DNA of 64,000 bases. Origin: Maridesulfovibrio zosterae DSM 11974 (GTDB lineage: Bacteria; Desulfobacterota; Desulfovibrionia; Desulfovibrionales; Desulfovibrionaceae). Made by a program: the position numbers and the translations under genes. Each line of letters starts with the position of its first letter. Within the stretch, counting starts at the first letter, position 1. Shown here one piece after another: positions 32,122 through 40,644 of this stretch. The DNA lies in contig NZ_KE384342.1 of assembly GCF_000425265.1 (NCBI RefSeq), forward strand, positions 635,785 through 699,784, read 5' to 3'. The notes under the pieces were generated by a model. The model made no database searches. It was not told the DNA's origin and saw only the letters and a list, made by a program, of their open reading frames with translations.

Positions 32122-33441
32122 ATGGACCATAATATTTATCTTATCGGCCTTAACCACCGCTCTGCGGGAGTGGATATTCGTGAGCGTTATGCCTTAACAA
32201 ATGTAGAGGAGTTCGAAGATGGACTTCTTGAAATAGGTATGAACGAAGTCATGGCTCTTTCCACATGCAACAGGGTTGAGATTCTTGTTGTCTGTTCCCC
32301 TGAAAAATCTGAAGAAGATGTCTTCAGATACTGGGCGCAAAGATGTTGCGGTTCGGTGAGTGAGCTTGAACCAAACACTTATTGTCATAAAAATCTCAAT
32401 GCGGTTAAGCACCTGTTTCGTGTAGCATGCAGTCTTGATTCAATGATTGTTGGTGAACCTCAAATTCTGGGACAACTCAAAGATTCCTATCGTAAAGCTG
32501 TTGATGCCGGAGCTGCCAGAGTCATAATCAACCGAATGCTGCATAAGGCTTTTTTTGTTGCCAAAAGAGTGCGTACAGAAACGTCTATAGCTTCAAGTGC
32601 CGTTTCCATAAGCTATGCAGCTGTAGAACTGGCTAAAAAGATTTTTGGTGACCTTCGTGGACAGCGGGCTATGTTGATCGGAGCTGGAGAAATGGCTGAA
32701 CTGGCCGCAACCCACTTACTGAACAGTGGTGTTGAGAAAATTGCCGTTGCCAACAGGACATTTTCCCGTGCTCAAGAGCTTGCTAAAGCAATGGGCGGGG
32801 AAGCAATTCCCTTTGAAAATCTCTACGATCACCTGGACGAGACTGATATTATTATCAGTTCTACCGGGGCGCCACACGCTGTGATCAAAGCGCGTGATAT
32901 GAAGAAGGTGATTAAAAAGAGAAAATTCAGACCCATGTTTTTTATCGATATTGCGGTTCCACGTGATATTGATCCAGATGTTAATGGACTTGATAACGTA
33001 TATTTATACGACATTGACGATCTTAATGATGTTGTTGAGGAAAACCGCTCTCAGCGTGAAGATGAAGCTGTTAAAGCAGACTCTATTGTCGAGTTTGAAA
33101 CCCTCTCCTTTGGTAACTGGATTAATTCTCTTGATCTCCAGCCCACCATTGTGGACCTTTTCAACCGCAGCGAAAGTGTGGCTCAGAAAGAACTCGCCAA
33201 GACCCTTAAAAGGTTAGGCGATGTTGATGCTAAAACTCACAAGGCTCTTGAAACCATGGCTATGTCCATAGGTAAGAAGCTCCTTCATGAACCTGTTGTC
33301 TTTTTGAAACGCCGGACAGAAGAAGAAGGCAATGCCGATCGTTTTGTAGATCTTGCCAGACGCATGTTCAACCTTGATAATGATACAATTCCTCCTGATG
33401 CTCACTGTAGCAGGAAGAAAATGAGTAACCCGGAAGACTAA
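32122..33441 (+). CDS. hemA: Glutamyl-tRNA reductase
   Basis: 439 residues. It reduces glutamyl-tRNA(Glu) to glutamate-1-semialdehyde, the first step of tetrapyrrole synthesis. The catalytic domain has NHRSAGVDIRE and the nucleophile Cys49 in ALSTCNRVEI. The stretch VGEPQILGQLKDSY and the NADPH domain with MLIGAGEMAELAATHL are intact, as is the C-terminal dimerisation helix (FVDLARRMFN). It lies 6 bp after the HemX-like gene, the usual hem-gene neighbour. A 111-residue unknown follows 15 bp later. Confidence 0.96.
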   Translation: MDHNIYLIGLNHRSAGVDIRERYALTNVEEFEDGLLEIGMNEVMALSTCNRVEILVVCSPEKSEEDVFRYWAQRCCGSVSELEPNTYCHKNLNAVKHLFRVACSLDSMIVGEPQILGQLKDSYRKAVDAGAARVIINRMLHKAFFVAKRVRTETSIASSAVSISYAAVELAKKIFGDLRGQRAMLIGAGEMAELAATHLLNSGVEKIAVANRTFSRAQELAKAMGGEAIPFENLYDHLDETDIIISSTGAPHAVIKARDMKKVIKKRKFRPMFFIDIAVPRDIDPDVNGLDNVYLYDIDDLNDVVEENRSQREDEAVKADSIVEFETLSFGNWINSLDLQPTIVDLFNRSESVAQKELAKTLKRLGDVDAKTHKALETMAMSIGKKLLHEPVVFLKRRTEEEGNADRFVDLARRMFNLDNDTIPPDAHCSRKKMSNPED

Positions 33442-33455
33442 AGGATTTTAAGCAG

Positions 33456-33791
33456 ATGAGAAATTACCTACTTGAAGATATTTATGAAGAAGATTTAGCT
33501 AAGATTGTTGATGCTCTTAAAGAGCTTGAATTAGCTGGTCCGATCGAGGATATTTTTTACCTTCCCCTTCCGAAAAATCTTCTTCAGGATGTTCAGAAAG
33601 AACATTTGCCGGAATGTGGTCCTTATTTCATGGCTCTTGAAGTAATGGAAGGCAGCATAAAGATTGAATTACTTGTACGCGCTCAGAGTAAAATACGCTG
33701 TGAATGTGTCAGTTATGCTACCCCTGAACAGCGTAACCATATGCTGGATTACATTGATAAATTTATTGGCGATCTGGGTATTCATCTATAA
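33456..33791 (+). CDS. Conserved-looking hypothetical protein (111 aa)
   Basis: A soluble acidic protein without signal or membrane segments. The start MRNYLLEDIYEEDLAKIVDALKEL is amphipathic, the middle has LPLPKNLL and CGPYFMALEVMEGSIKIELLVRA (beta-rich), and the end is helical (NHMLDYIDKFIGDLGI). I do not recognise the family. It sits tightly between hemA (15 bp) and tilS (5 bp) in the same operon, with AAGGA upstream of the ATG, so expression is likely. Codon use looks like its neighbours. Confidence 0.78.
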   Translation: MRNYLLEDIYEEDLAKIVDALKELELAGPIEDIFYLPLPKNLLQDVQKEHLPECGPYFMALEVMEGSIKIELLVRAQSKIRCECVSYATPEQRNHMLDYIDKFIGDLGIHL

Positions 33792-33796
33792 TTTTT

Positions 33797-34858
33797 ATGT
33801 GTACAGAGTCACTTCCAGCTTCAATTCAGGAACTCGGGCCTAAAGAAGCCCGGCTTTGTCTTGAAATAGAAAAATTCGGGAATCTAAAATCTGGTACAAA
33901 TTTTGCCAAAATGTCAATGCTTGTGGGAGTTTCCGGTGGTATTGACTCAACCGCTTTATTGATAATAGCAACCCTGCTCGCTCGTAAATCCGGTGGCAGG
34001 GTTTTTTGTGCTCATGTTGACCACGGTCTACGCAAAGAATCAACTACAGACAGGAAGTTTGTTGAAAATCTTTGCAAAAGGCTGGGGATTCCCTGTGAAT
34101 CTCATAAGGCGAATATAGCAAGCTATGCTAAAATAAATTCGATGGGACTTGAAGAAGCCGGTCGCATTGTGCGCTATGATTTCTTCAAGCAATGCTTAAA
34201 GAAATTTGATGCTGACCTTTTACTTCTTGCACACCATGTTGATGATCTTAGTGAAGATGTAATCATGAGACTGTTACGCGGTGCAGGCTGGCCGGCTCTT
34301 GGCGGTATGGATGCTTATGATCCAGCGCGCAAATTATTGCGTCCTCTTCTTTCAACACGAAAGAATAAACTTGAGAGCTTCCTGAGATCTATTAATTGTT
34401 CGTGGTGTGAAGACCAATCAAATTTATCAGATCAATATACACGCAATCGGGTACGCAATAATCTTATTCCATTACTGCTTGAAGAGAATCCCAATTTAGG
34501 GGCTGGACTGTTACGGCTCAAGCAGCAGGCTGATCTGGATGCTGATTTCTGGAGAGATCAACTCGCTAATTTTTTTGAGTACGTAGAGAACACTTCTGAC
34601 GGTTCTTTTTTTGTCCCTTGTTCTATTTTGAACAAATCACATAAAGCGTTAAGAGTCCGTATTTACAAACAGTTGTTGGATTTACTTGGATCAGGACATG
34701 CTTTATCAGACTCAATTTTACAGCTTGATCAAGGTTTCTTAAGCCAAAAGTCGGGTTCAACCTACCAATTTCCTGGAAATAAGGTCGTTAAGATTTCAAA
34801 AAAAGGACTCTTATTCAAAGTAATAAAGACCATTGACAGGGAAAGCGGCAAGGTTTAG
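33797..34858 (+). CDS. tilS: tRNA(Ile)-lysidine synthase
   Basis: 353 residues. The ATP pyrophosphatase PP-loop is GVSGGIDST (44-52), followed by HVDHGLRKES, GLEEAGRIVRYDFF and LLLAHHVDDLSEDVIMRLLRG, then a short C-terminal region. TilS adds lysine to C34 of tRNA-Ile(CAU) so that it reads AUA. The HHVDD-x-x-ED wording is a variant of the usual HHADD-x-x-ET. The chain is shorter than the E. coli enzyme, matching the short-form TilS of many bacteria. It lies between the hemA unit and adk. Confidence 0.92.
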   Translation: MCTESLPASIQELGPKEARLCLEIEKFGNLKSGTNFAKMSMLVGVSGGIDSTALLIIATLLARKSGGRVFCAHVDHGLRKESTTDRKFVENLCKRLGIPCESHKANIASYAKINSMGLEEAGRIVRYDFFKQCLKKFDADLLLLAHHVDDLSEDVIMRLLRGAGWPALGGMDAYDPARKLLRPLLSTRKNKLESFLRSINCSWCEDQSNLSDQYTRNRVRNNLIPLLLEENPNLGAGLLRLKQQADLDADFWRDQLANFFEYVENTSDGSFFVPCSILNKSHKALRVRIYKQLLDLLGSGHALSDSILQLDQGFLSQKSGSTYQFPGNKVVKISKKGLLFKVIKTIDRESGKV

Positions 34859-34899
34859 AACTTTGTGAAATTTGTTACTAATTCTTTAGGAGGACAACA

Positions 34900-35571
34900 A
34901 TGAATATTCTTATTTTTGGACCTAACGGTAGTGGTAAAGGAACTCAGGGCGCTCTTGCTAAGAAAAAATTCAACCTCGATCATATTGAATCCGGTGCTAT
35001 TTTCCGTAAGCACATCGGTGGTGGTACCGAGCTCGGAATGAAAGCTAAAGAATACATCGACAAGGGTGAACTCGTTCCTGACGATATCACTATTCCTATG
35101 GTTCTTGACGTTCTCCAGTCTTCCGATGAAAACGGCTGGCTGCTTGACGGTTTCCCACGTTCTATCGTTCAGGCTCAGAAACTTTGGGAAGCTCTTGAAA
35201 AAGACGGCGTAAAACTTGATTACGTTATCGAAATTCTTCTTCCTCGCGAAGTTGCTAAAAACCGTATTATGGGTCGCCGCCTCTGTGAAAACGATCCTAA
35301 CCATCCAAACAACAAATTCATCGACGCTATCAAACCTGATGGAGACAAATGTCGCGTATGTGGCGGAGCTCTCACCGAGCGTGCAGATGATCAGGATGCA
35401 GAAGCAATCAACAAACGTCATGACATCTACTACGATGACAAGACCGGTACTGTTGCAGCAGCATATTTTTATAAAGATCTCGCTCCTAAAGCTGGTTTTA
35501 AATATATCGAACTCAATGGTGAAGGTTCTATTGATTCCATCAAAGAAACCCTCATGGCTCAGCTCGTTTAG
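34900..35571 (+). CDS. adk: Adenylate kinase with metal-binding LID
   Basis: 223 residues; the enzyme interconverts ATP + AMP and 2 ADP. The P-loop is GPNGSGKGTQG (7-17), the AMP lid region LLDGFPRSIVQAQKL is present, and the LID holds Cys129, His135, Cys151 and Cys154. Cys129 and His135 fall at the numbers known for the Zn/Co-binding adenylate kinase of Desulfovibrio gigas (C-x5-H...C-x2-C). The P-loop differs from the common GxPGAGKGT. A perfect AGGAGG site and regular, C-ending codons suggest high expression compared with its neighbours. A strong terminator follows. Confidence 0.94.
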   Translation: MNILIFGPNGSGKGTQGALAKKKFNLDHIESGAIFRKHIGGGTELGMKAKEYIDKGELVPDDITIPMVLDVLQSSDENGWLLDGFPRSIVQAQKLWEALEKDGVKLDYVIEILLPREVAKNRIMGRRLCENDPNHPNNKFIDAIKPDGDKCRVCGGALTERADDQDAEAINKRHDIYYDDKTGTVAAAYFYKDLAPKAGFKYIELNGEGSIDSIKETLMAQLV

Positions 35572-35586
35572 TTTTAATTTGATTAT

Positions 35587-35624
35587 AAAAATCCCCGCAA
35601 TCTCTGACTGCGGGGATTTTTTTT
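35587..35624 (+). terminator. Intrinsic terminator after adk
   Basis: The stem ATCCCCGCA/TGCGGGGAT (35591-35599 with 35609-35617), extended by four A-T pairs, then a run of eight T. It ends the hemA-tilS-adk stretch. Confidence 0.94.
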
Positions 35625-35760
35625 GATCTTTATCAGACTAAAATAATTCTACAAAATAGCTATTGAAAAGATTATAAAAAAATATTTCAGACGCCAATCT
35701 CTATTGTATAACTAGCGTGATATTTGCCAAAGAATAGACACGTCGTTACAAACTGTAAAC

Positions 35761-36798
35761 TTAAAGTATTTTGTTGATATCTGAAAGGTCGCTAAGTTTT
35801 CCTACAGTCAGCAATGTATCACCAGCTTCAATAACTTCATTGGGACCGGGATTAAAAACCATTTCGCCTGAACCTTTACGAATGGCAATAATAATTAAGT
35901 TAAAACGAGGTCTTATTTTAGATTCAATGAGATCTTTCCCCACCAGTTCAGAATCGGCCGTTATAAAAAGCTCTTCCATCTGCAAATCAAGCTTGCCGCG
36001 CATAGCAATATCAATAAAGTTAGTCACAGTAGGCCTAAGTACCGACTGAGCCATACGCAGCCCCCCAATAGTGTGGGGAAGTACAACCCGGTTAGCCCCG
36101 GCAAATTCTAAGCGGGAAATACTGATGTGGTTATTACCACGGGCGATAATATTCAGCTTTGCATTTGACTGACGAGCAATAAGCGTCACATAGACATTGG
36201 CAGCTTCATCTGAAAGAGAGGTAATAAGTGTTTTAGCATTACCAAGTCCGGCAAGCTTCAAAACATCATCATTAGTGGCATCTCCTTCTACACATGAAAT
36301 TCCGGCAGCTTCCATACTCTCGACCAGCTCACGGTTGTTTTCAATGACAACAACCTCCCACCCTTCGTCTATAATCTCTTTGGTTACAATCTCACCGATT
36401 CGCCCGTAACCACATACAATAATATGATTTCTAAGTTTTCCGATTGTTTTTTGCATTCTGCGTCTCCCAAGAATTGCCTGCAACCGCCCTTCCACCAGCA
36501 ACTGGGAAAAAGCACCAATCAAATATGCAAAACCACCAACTCCACCAAGGATTAGCAAAGAGGTCAAAATCCGGCCATTGTTTGATAATGGTAAAACCTC
36601 CATAAATCCAACGGTAGAGAGGGTAATCACTACCATGTAGAAACTGTTTAAAAAATTCCACCCCTCAATCCACATATATCCGATAATACCACCGATAAAG
36701 ACCAGCAGCATATAAATAAAACCGGCAATCAGCCCCCAGAACATACCGAAAGTTCTTCTGAGGCTGAGCATTGTTGAAAATATGGTTTTGGATTTCAT
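35761..36798 (-). CDS. KTN (TrkA-N/TrkA-C) two-helix potassium channel
   Basis: 345 residues. Two membrane helices (about 18-42 and 74-98) frame a pore loop whose filter reads STVGFMEV (61-68). The usual second glycine of TVGYGD is Met66 here, encoded TTT-ATG-GAG, which is unexpected for a K+-selective pore. The TrkA-N domain starts with CGYGRIGE (129-136), with VIENN at the strand end, then a TrkA-C domain (about 270-345). It gates K+ flux by nucleotide or ion ligands at the RCK ring. Its middle part (136-264) is the intact relative of the pseudogene at 515-905. It is 35 bp downstream of uvrB on the same strand. Unlike the channel at 1890-3266 it has no hemerythrin. Confidence 0.9.
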   Translation of the reverse strand: MKSKTIFSTMLSLRRTFGMFWGLIAGFIYMLLVFIGGIIGYMWIEGWNFLNSFYMVVITLSTVGFMEVLPLSNNGRILTSLLILGGVGGFAYLIGAFSQLLVEGRLQAILGRRRMQKTIGKLRNHIIVCGYGRIGEIVTKEIIDEGWEVVVIENNRELVESMEAAGISCVEGDATNDDVLKLAGLGNAKTLITSLSDEAANVYVTLIARQSNAKLNIIARGNNHISISRLEFAGANRVVLPHTIGGLRMAQSVLRPTVTNFIDIAMRGKLDLQMEELFITADSELVGKDLIESKIRPRFNLIIIAIRKGSGEMVFNPGPNEVIEAGDTLLTVGKLSDLSDINKIL

Positions 36799-36833
36799 TT
36801 AAATCAGTCCACTTAATTAATGTCCATGCTCAA

Positions 36834-38840
36834 CTAGCCGAGACTTATTATTTTATTACGTAAAACTTGAATTTTATCTCGAAGTTCAGCTGCCTTCTCA
36901 AATTCAAGTTCAGCAGCATATTTGCGCATTTCTTTTTCCATTTTACGGGCCTGCTTTTCCATTTTTGCGGGATCAAGACCATACTGGGCAGCTTCCTCGG
37001 CAGCTATCTTAAGTTCACTCCCTGACCACGTATCAGAGTACAGTGTTCCAAGCATATTATCCAGTGATTTACTGATAGTTTTCGGAATGATTCCATGCTG
37101 TTCGTTGTACCCATTCTGTTTTTCACGACGTCTTGATGTTTCATCCATTGCAGTGCGCATAGATCTGGTAATATTATCCGCATAGAGGAAAACACGACCT
37201 TCTGAATTTCGTGCAGCACGACCAAAAGTCTGAATGAGTGATCGGGTTGATCTCAAAAAACCTTCTTTGTCCGCATCTAAAATCGCGACAAGAGAAACTT
37301 CTGGAATATCAAGACCTTCCCGCAAAAGGTTAATCCCTACCAAAGCTGTAAACTCGCCGGCACGTAATGATTGAATGATCGCCATTCGTTCCATGGTATC
37401 GATATCAGAATGCAGATATTTTGCTTCAACACCCATCTGATTAAAATATTCAGTCAGATCTTCGGACATACGTTTGGTAAGTGTTGTGATTAAAACTCGC
37501 TCACCCTTTTTCTCACGCTCTTTGCACTCAGCAAGTAAATCATCCATCTGTCCTTTGACTGGACGCACTTCAACAATAGGATCAAGAAGGCCGGTTGGAC
37601 GGATAATCTGCTCAACAACCAACCCTTGTGCCCGCTCCATTTCCCACGGTCCAGGAGTTGCTGAGACATAAACAGTCTGCCCTATTATATCTAAAAATTC
37701 ATCAAAGCATAACGGTCTGTTATCAAGAGCAGAAGGCAACCTGAAACCGAAATTAACCAGAGTTGTTTTGCGTGAGCGGTCACCATTATACATAGCGCCA
37801 ACCTGAGGAACAGCTATGTGTGATTCATCCATAAAAAGTAAAAAATCATCTGGAAAATAATGAATCAGTGTTGCTGGAGGATCACCTTCTTTACGTCCAT
37901 CAAGGTGACGGGAATAGTTTTCAATACCGTTACAATACCCAATCTCTTCAATCATTTCGAGGTCATACATTGTGCGCTGTTCAATGCGCTGTGCCTCAAG
38001 TAACTTGTTGTCTTTCTTGTATTTAATCAGTGTATCGGTCAACTCTTCACGGATGTCTTCACGTGCCCTTTCGAGATTGTCCTTGTCAGAAACAAAGTGG
38101 CTGGCAGGATAAATAACGGTTTTACGTCTGCGCCCGGTAACTTCACCTGTTAATGGATCAGTTTCTAAGATCGAGTCTATCTCATCTCCGAAAAATTCAA
38201 TCCTGAGAGCCTGTTCACGACTATATGCAGGAATAATCTCTATAACATCCCCGCGTACCCGAAAAGTTCCACGATGAAAATCATAGTCATTGCGCTCATA
38301 TTGAACTTCTATAAGCCTATCCATGAGTTTTTCCATGGACATTTCCTGACCTTCCTCAACCGGAATAATCATGCGCGCATAAAACTCAGGCGAACCCAAA
38401 CCGTAAATACAGGAAACAGAAGCAACAATAAGTACATCGCGTCTGGTTAAAAGAGCGTGCGTTGCCGAGTGTCTAAGTTTATCTATATCATCATTGATTG
38501 ATGAATCTTTTTCAATATATGTATCGGAATGCGGCAGATACGCTTCCGGCTGGTAATAATCATAATAACTGACAAAATATTCAACTGCATTATGAGGGAA
38601 CAATGCCTTGAATTCATTGAAAAGCTGAGCAGCTAAAGTCTTGTTCGGCGCCATTACCAGTGTCGGACGATTTAATTCTTGAATAACATTGGCCATTGCA
38701 AAAGTTTTACCTGTACCAGTTGCACCGAGTAAAACCTGATCCTGCACACCTTGTTGTAAATTTTCCACCAGTTGCCTCACAGCTTCCGGCTGGTCACCTT
38801 TTAAAGTGTAGTCGCTGACGAGTTCAAATTTAGCTGACAT
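36834..38840 (-). CDS. uvrB: Excinuclease ABC subunit B
   Basis: 668 residues, normal UvrB length. It verifies DNA damage and loads UvrC in nucleotide excision repair. Visible are Walker A GATGTGKT in the N-terminal helicase domain, the beta-hairpin [24 protein letters not shown], helicase motif [16 protein letters not shown], and the C-terminal UVR motif ([21 protein letters not shown]) that binds UvrC. The start [21 protein letters not shown] matches the family. The channel gene follows on the same strand. The plus-strand gene at 38937 is divergent. Confidence 0.97.
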   Translation of the reverse strand: MSAKFELVSDYTLKGDQPEAVRQLVENLQQGVQDQVLLGATGTGKTFAMANVIQELNRPTLVMAPNKTLAAQLFNEFKALFPHNAVEYFVSYYDYYQPEAYLPHSDTYIEKDSSINDDIDKLRHSATHALLTRRDVLIVASVSCIYGLGSPEFYARMIIPVEEGQEMSMEKLMDRLIEVQYERNDYDFHRGTFRVRGDVIEIIPAYSREQALRIEFFGDEIDSILETDPLTGEVTGRRRKTVIYPASHFVSDKDNLERAREDIREELTDTLIKYKKDNKLLEAQRIEQRTMYDLEMIEEIGYCNGIENYSRHLDGRKEGDPPATLIHYFPDDFLLFMDESHIAVPQVGAMYNGDRSRKTTLVNFGFRLPSALDNRPLCFDEFLDIIGQTVYVSATPGPWEMERAQGLVVEQIIRPTGLLDPIVEVRPVKGQMDDLLAECKEREKKGERVLITTLTKRMSEDLTEYFNQMGVEAKYLHSDIDTMERMAIIQSLRAGEFTALVGINLLREGLDIPEVSLVAILDADKEGFLRSTRSLIQTFGRAARNSEGRVFLYADNITRSMRTAMDETSRRREKQNGYNEQHGIIPKTISKSLDNMLGTLYSDTWSGSELKIAAEEAAQYGLDPAKMEKQARKMEKEMRKYAAELEFEKAAELRDKIQVLRNKIISLG

Positions 38841-38936
38841 TCTTACTTTTCCCGACTTGTGCTGTTAAATTAAAATAGTTATGTTAGATTGATATGCCGA
38901 TTGGCAACATTAAAACATTCATTTTGCGAGGTAGCA

Positions 38937-39437
38937 ATGATTCCTATAATCCAAATAGAAAACGGTGAGATTCCGGTCAAAAGAGGCTATGCCGTATCAA
39001 TGGTCATTCGCAGCTTTAAAGGCCGCCGTGATGTAGAAGTGCATCTCTTCAGACCTGAGTGGAATAGTGAAGATGAAGATGAGATTTCATGGGATACCAA
39101 CCTGTTTGGTAGTCCTGCAACACTAGGCTCTATTCCTGATGAGAAAAAAGATCGTAAAATAATTCTTGAATCATTCACTAAGGAAGAACGCGATCAGATT
39201 GTGGATTATCTTAAGGATCATTATTCTTCAAGACTTGAATCTATCTTCTCAACCCCGATGGAATTCCCTGTACCGACTGGGTTGCCTCCCTTATGCTCTA
39301 TCACCGAAGGAAAGGATATCGGACTGATCCGGTTTGAGAAAGTCCCCCATTTCAATTTGCCTTTTGCTCTGCGAGGACTTTACAATCTCGGCGCACATCG
39401 TCCGCTTGTTGAAACTCGCGATGGTGATAATAACTAA
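38937..39437 (+). CDS. Hypothetical protein (166 aa), unrecognised
   Basis: ATG 38937 with GAGGT six bases upstream is preferred over an ATG 16 codons earlier that has no site. The product is soluble and mixed: a beta-rich start (IIQIENGEIPVKRGYAVSMVIRSF, RRDVEVHLFRPEW), an acidic stretch (NSEDEDEISWDTN), a helical middle (FTKEERDQIVDYLKDHYSS) and a Pro-rich end (FPVPTGLPPLCS). No signal sequence, membrane helix or catalytic motif is evident, and I cannot name a family. It is a single gene between divergent uvrB and a terminator shared with aat. Confidence 0.75.
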   Translation: MIPIIQIENGEIPVKRGYAVSMVIRSFKGRRDVEVHLFRPEWNSEDEDEISWDTNLFGSPATLGSIPDEKKDRKIILESFTKEERDQIVDYLKDHYSSRLESIFSTPMEFPVPTGLPPLCSITEGKDIGLIRFEKVPHFNLPFALRGLYNLGAHRPLVETRDGDNN

Positions 39438-39500
39438 ATTCTGAATTGCTATCTGTTTTTAAATACAAAGAATATCATTTCTAAACAGTTCAATAAGCTA

Positions 39501-39541
39501 TGTAATAAAAGATGACTCAGCAAGAGTCATCTTTTATTACA
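39501..39541. terminator. Bidirectional terminator between the 166-aa gene and aat
   Basis: An 18-bp perfect inverted repeat (39501-39518 with 39524-39541) with core AAAAGATGACTC and a five-base loop. It lies just before the aat stop at 39542 and after the plus-strand hypothetical gene, so it serves both. Confidence 0.93.
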
Positions 39542-40270
39542 TTAACTGCAACCTAGCAAATTTGTGATCTGCTCATACTCTCCGGGCATGAATTGCCAAA
39601 CTCCGCGCAAGGCTGAATAATTTAAAGCTTCATCAAGCTTTTCAAGAAATAGTTCCCGTGACATTTCTTCTGCCCCTAAAGATTTTAGATGGCCAGTAGG
39701 CTGCTGGCAGTCGATAAAATGAAATTCACGATTTTTTAAATATTGTACAAGGTATGAAAAACCTACTTTTGATGCATCAGGTTCAATAAAAAACATGGAC
39801 TCTCCAGAAAAAACCTTCCCCAGAGAAATTCCATAAAGTCCTCCAGAGAGCTTCCCTGATTCATTCCAGACCTCGACGCTATGAGCAAAACCAAGCTTAT
39901 GTAATTTTACATAGGCATCAATCATTTCAGGAACAATCCATGTACCGGCTTGTCCCGGCCTGAATTTCATAGCACAGTTCCTGATGACTTGTTCAAAGTC
40001 AGTATCAAAAGTCACTCTATATTTTTTATTACGTATTTTACGCTTAACACGGCGTGACACATGAAGTTTATCAAAAGACATCACCAATCTAGGATCAAGT
40101 GACCACCACAAAATTGGCGAGTTCTCGTCATACCATGGAAATATTCCTGAAGCGTATGCCGAAAGTAACCTTTCAGGGCTTAAATCTCCACCAACAGCAA
40201 GCAGTCCATCAGGCTCTGCTTCATCTGGATCCGGGAAAATAGGATCTTCTATTAATCTATAAACAACCAT
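39542..40270 (-). CDS. aat: Leucyl/phenylalanyl-tRNA--protein transferase
   Basis: 242 residues. Aat transfers Leu or Phe from aminoacyl-tRNA to proteins with N-terminal Arg, Lys or Met, making them substrates for ClpS-ClpAP. Family motifs are FPDPDEAEPDGLLAVGGDLS, LLSAYASGIFPWYDE, LWWSLDPRLVM, GKVFSGESMF and IDCQQPTGHLKSLGA. AAGGAAT precedes the ATG. It lies 375 bp downstream of clpA on the same strand, with a clpA terminator between, so it is linked to but probably not co-transcribed with clpS-clpA. Confidence 0.96.
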   Translation of the reverse strand: MVVYRLIEDPIFPDPDEAEPDGLLAVGGDLSPERLLSAYASGIFPWYDENSPILWWSLDPRLVMSFDKLHVSRRVKRKIRNKKYRVTFDTDFEQVIRNCAMKFRPGQAGTWIVPEMIDAYVKLHKLGFAHSVEVWNESGKLSGGLYGISLGKVFSGESMFFIEPDASKVGFSYLVQYLKNREFHFIDCQQPTGHLKSLGAEEMSRELFLEKLDEALNYSALRGVWQFMPGEYEQITNLLGCS

Positions 40271-40585
40271 AAAATTCCTTTTCTATTCAAGACGATATCT
40301 AATAATAAACGTTTACCGGAATTACGCAATAGCAACTCAAAGTTTTAATTAGATGATTTCAATATTTATTAAATTATTAATCATTAAAACCGCAAAAAGC
40401 AGCTTTATTAATATTTAACAAAAGTCTGAGATTTTTTATATTAAAACATTTATTTTAATGATGCGATTCTCATTAGCAATTGGAATATTTAAGCTTTTTT
40501 TGAATAAAAATATTTGAGAACTTAAACATCGTATCAGGGCGGTAATTGTGAGAAGAAATGTCAGATAAGCAATACAGCTTCTTAT
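40271..40585. other. AT-rich spacer between aat and clpA, no gene seen
   Basis: About 315 bp, very AT-rich, with no reading frame worth calling. It should hold the aat promoter on the minus strand; no -35/-10 pair stands out. The clpA terminator lies at its right edge. Confidence 0.5.
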
Positions 40586-40617
40586 CAAAAAGAAGGACTC
40601 CAAAGCGGAGTCCTTCT
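40586..40617 (-). terminator. Terminator after clpA
   Basis: The stem AGAAGGACTCC/GGAGTCCTTCT (40591-40601 with 40607-40617) with a five-base loop. On the minus strand it is followed by TTTTTGAT. It lies 28 bp after the clpA stop. Confidence 0.92.
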
Positions 40618-40644
40618 AATGATTAAAATAAACAGTTTATAATT

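Noticed and set aside
34855..35421. 188-codon minus-strand frame across adk
   Set aside because: It lies fully antisense to adk, whose motifs are intact; the strong codon bias of adk leaves the opposite frame open by chance.
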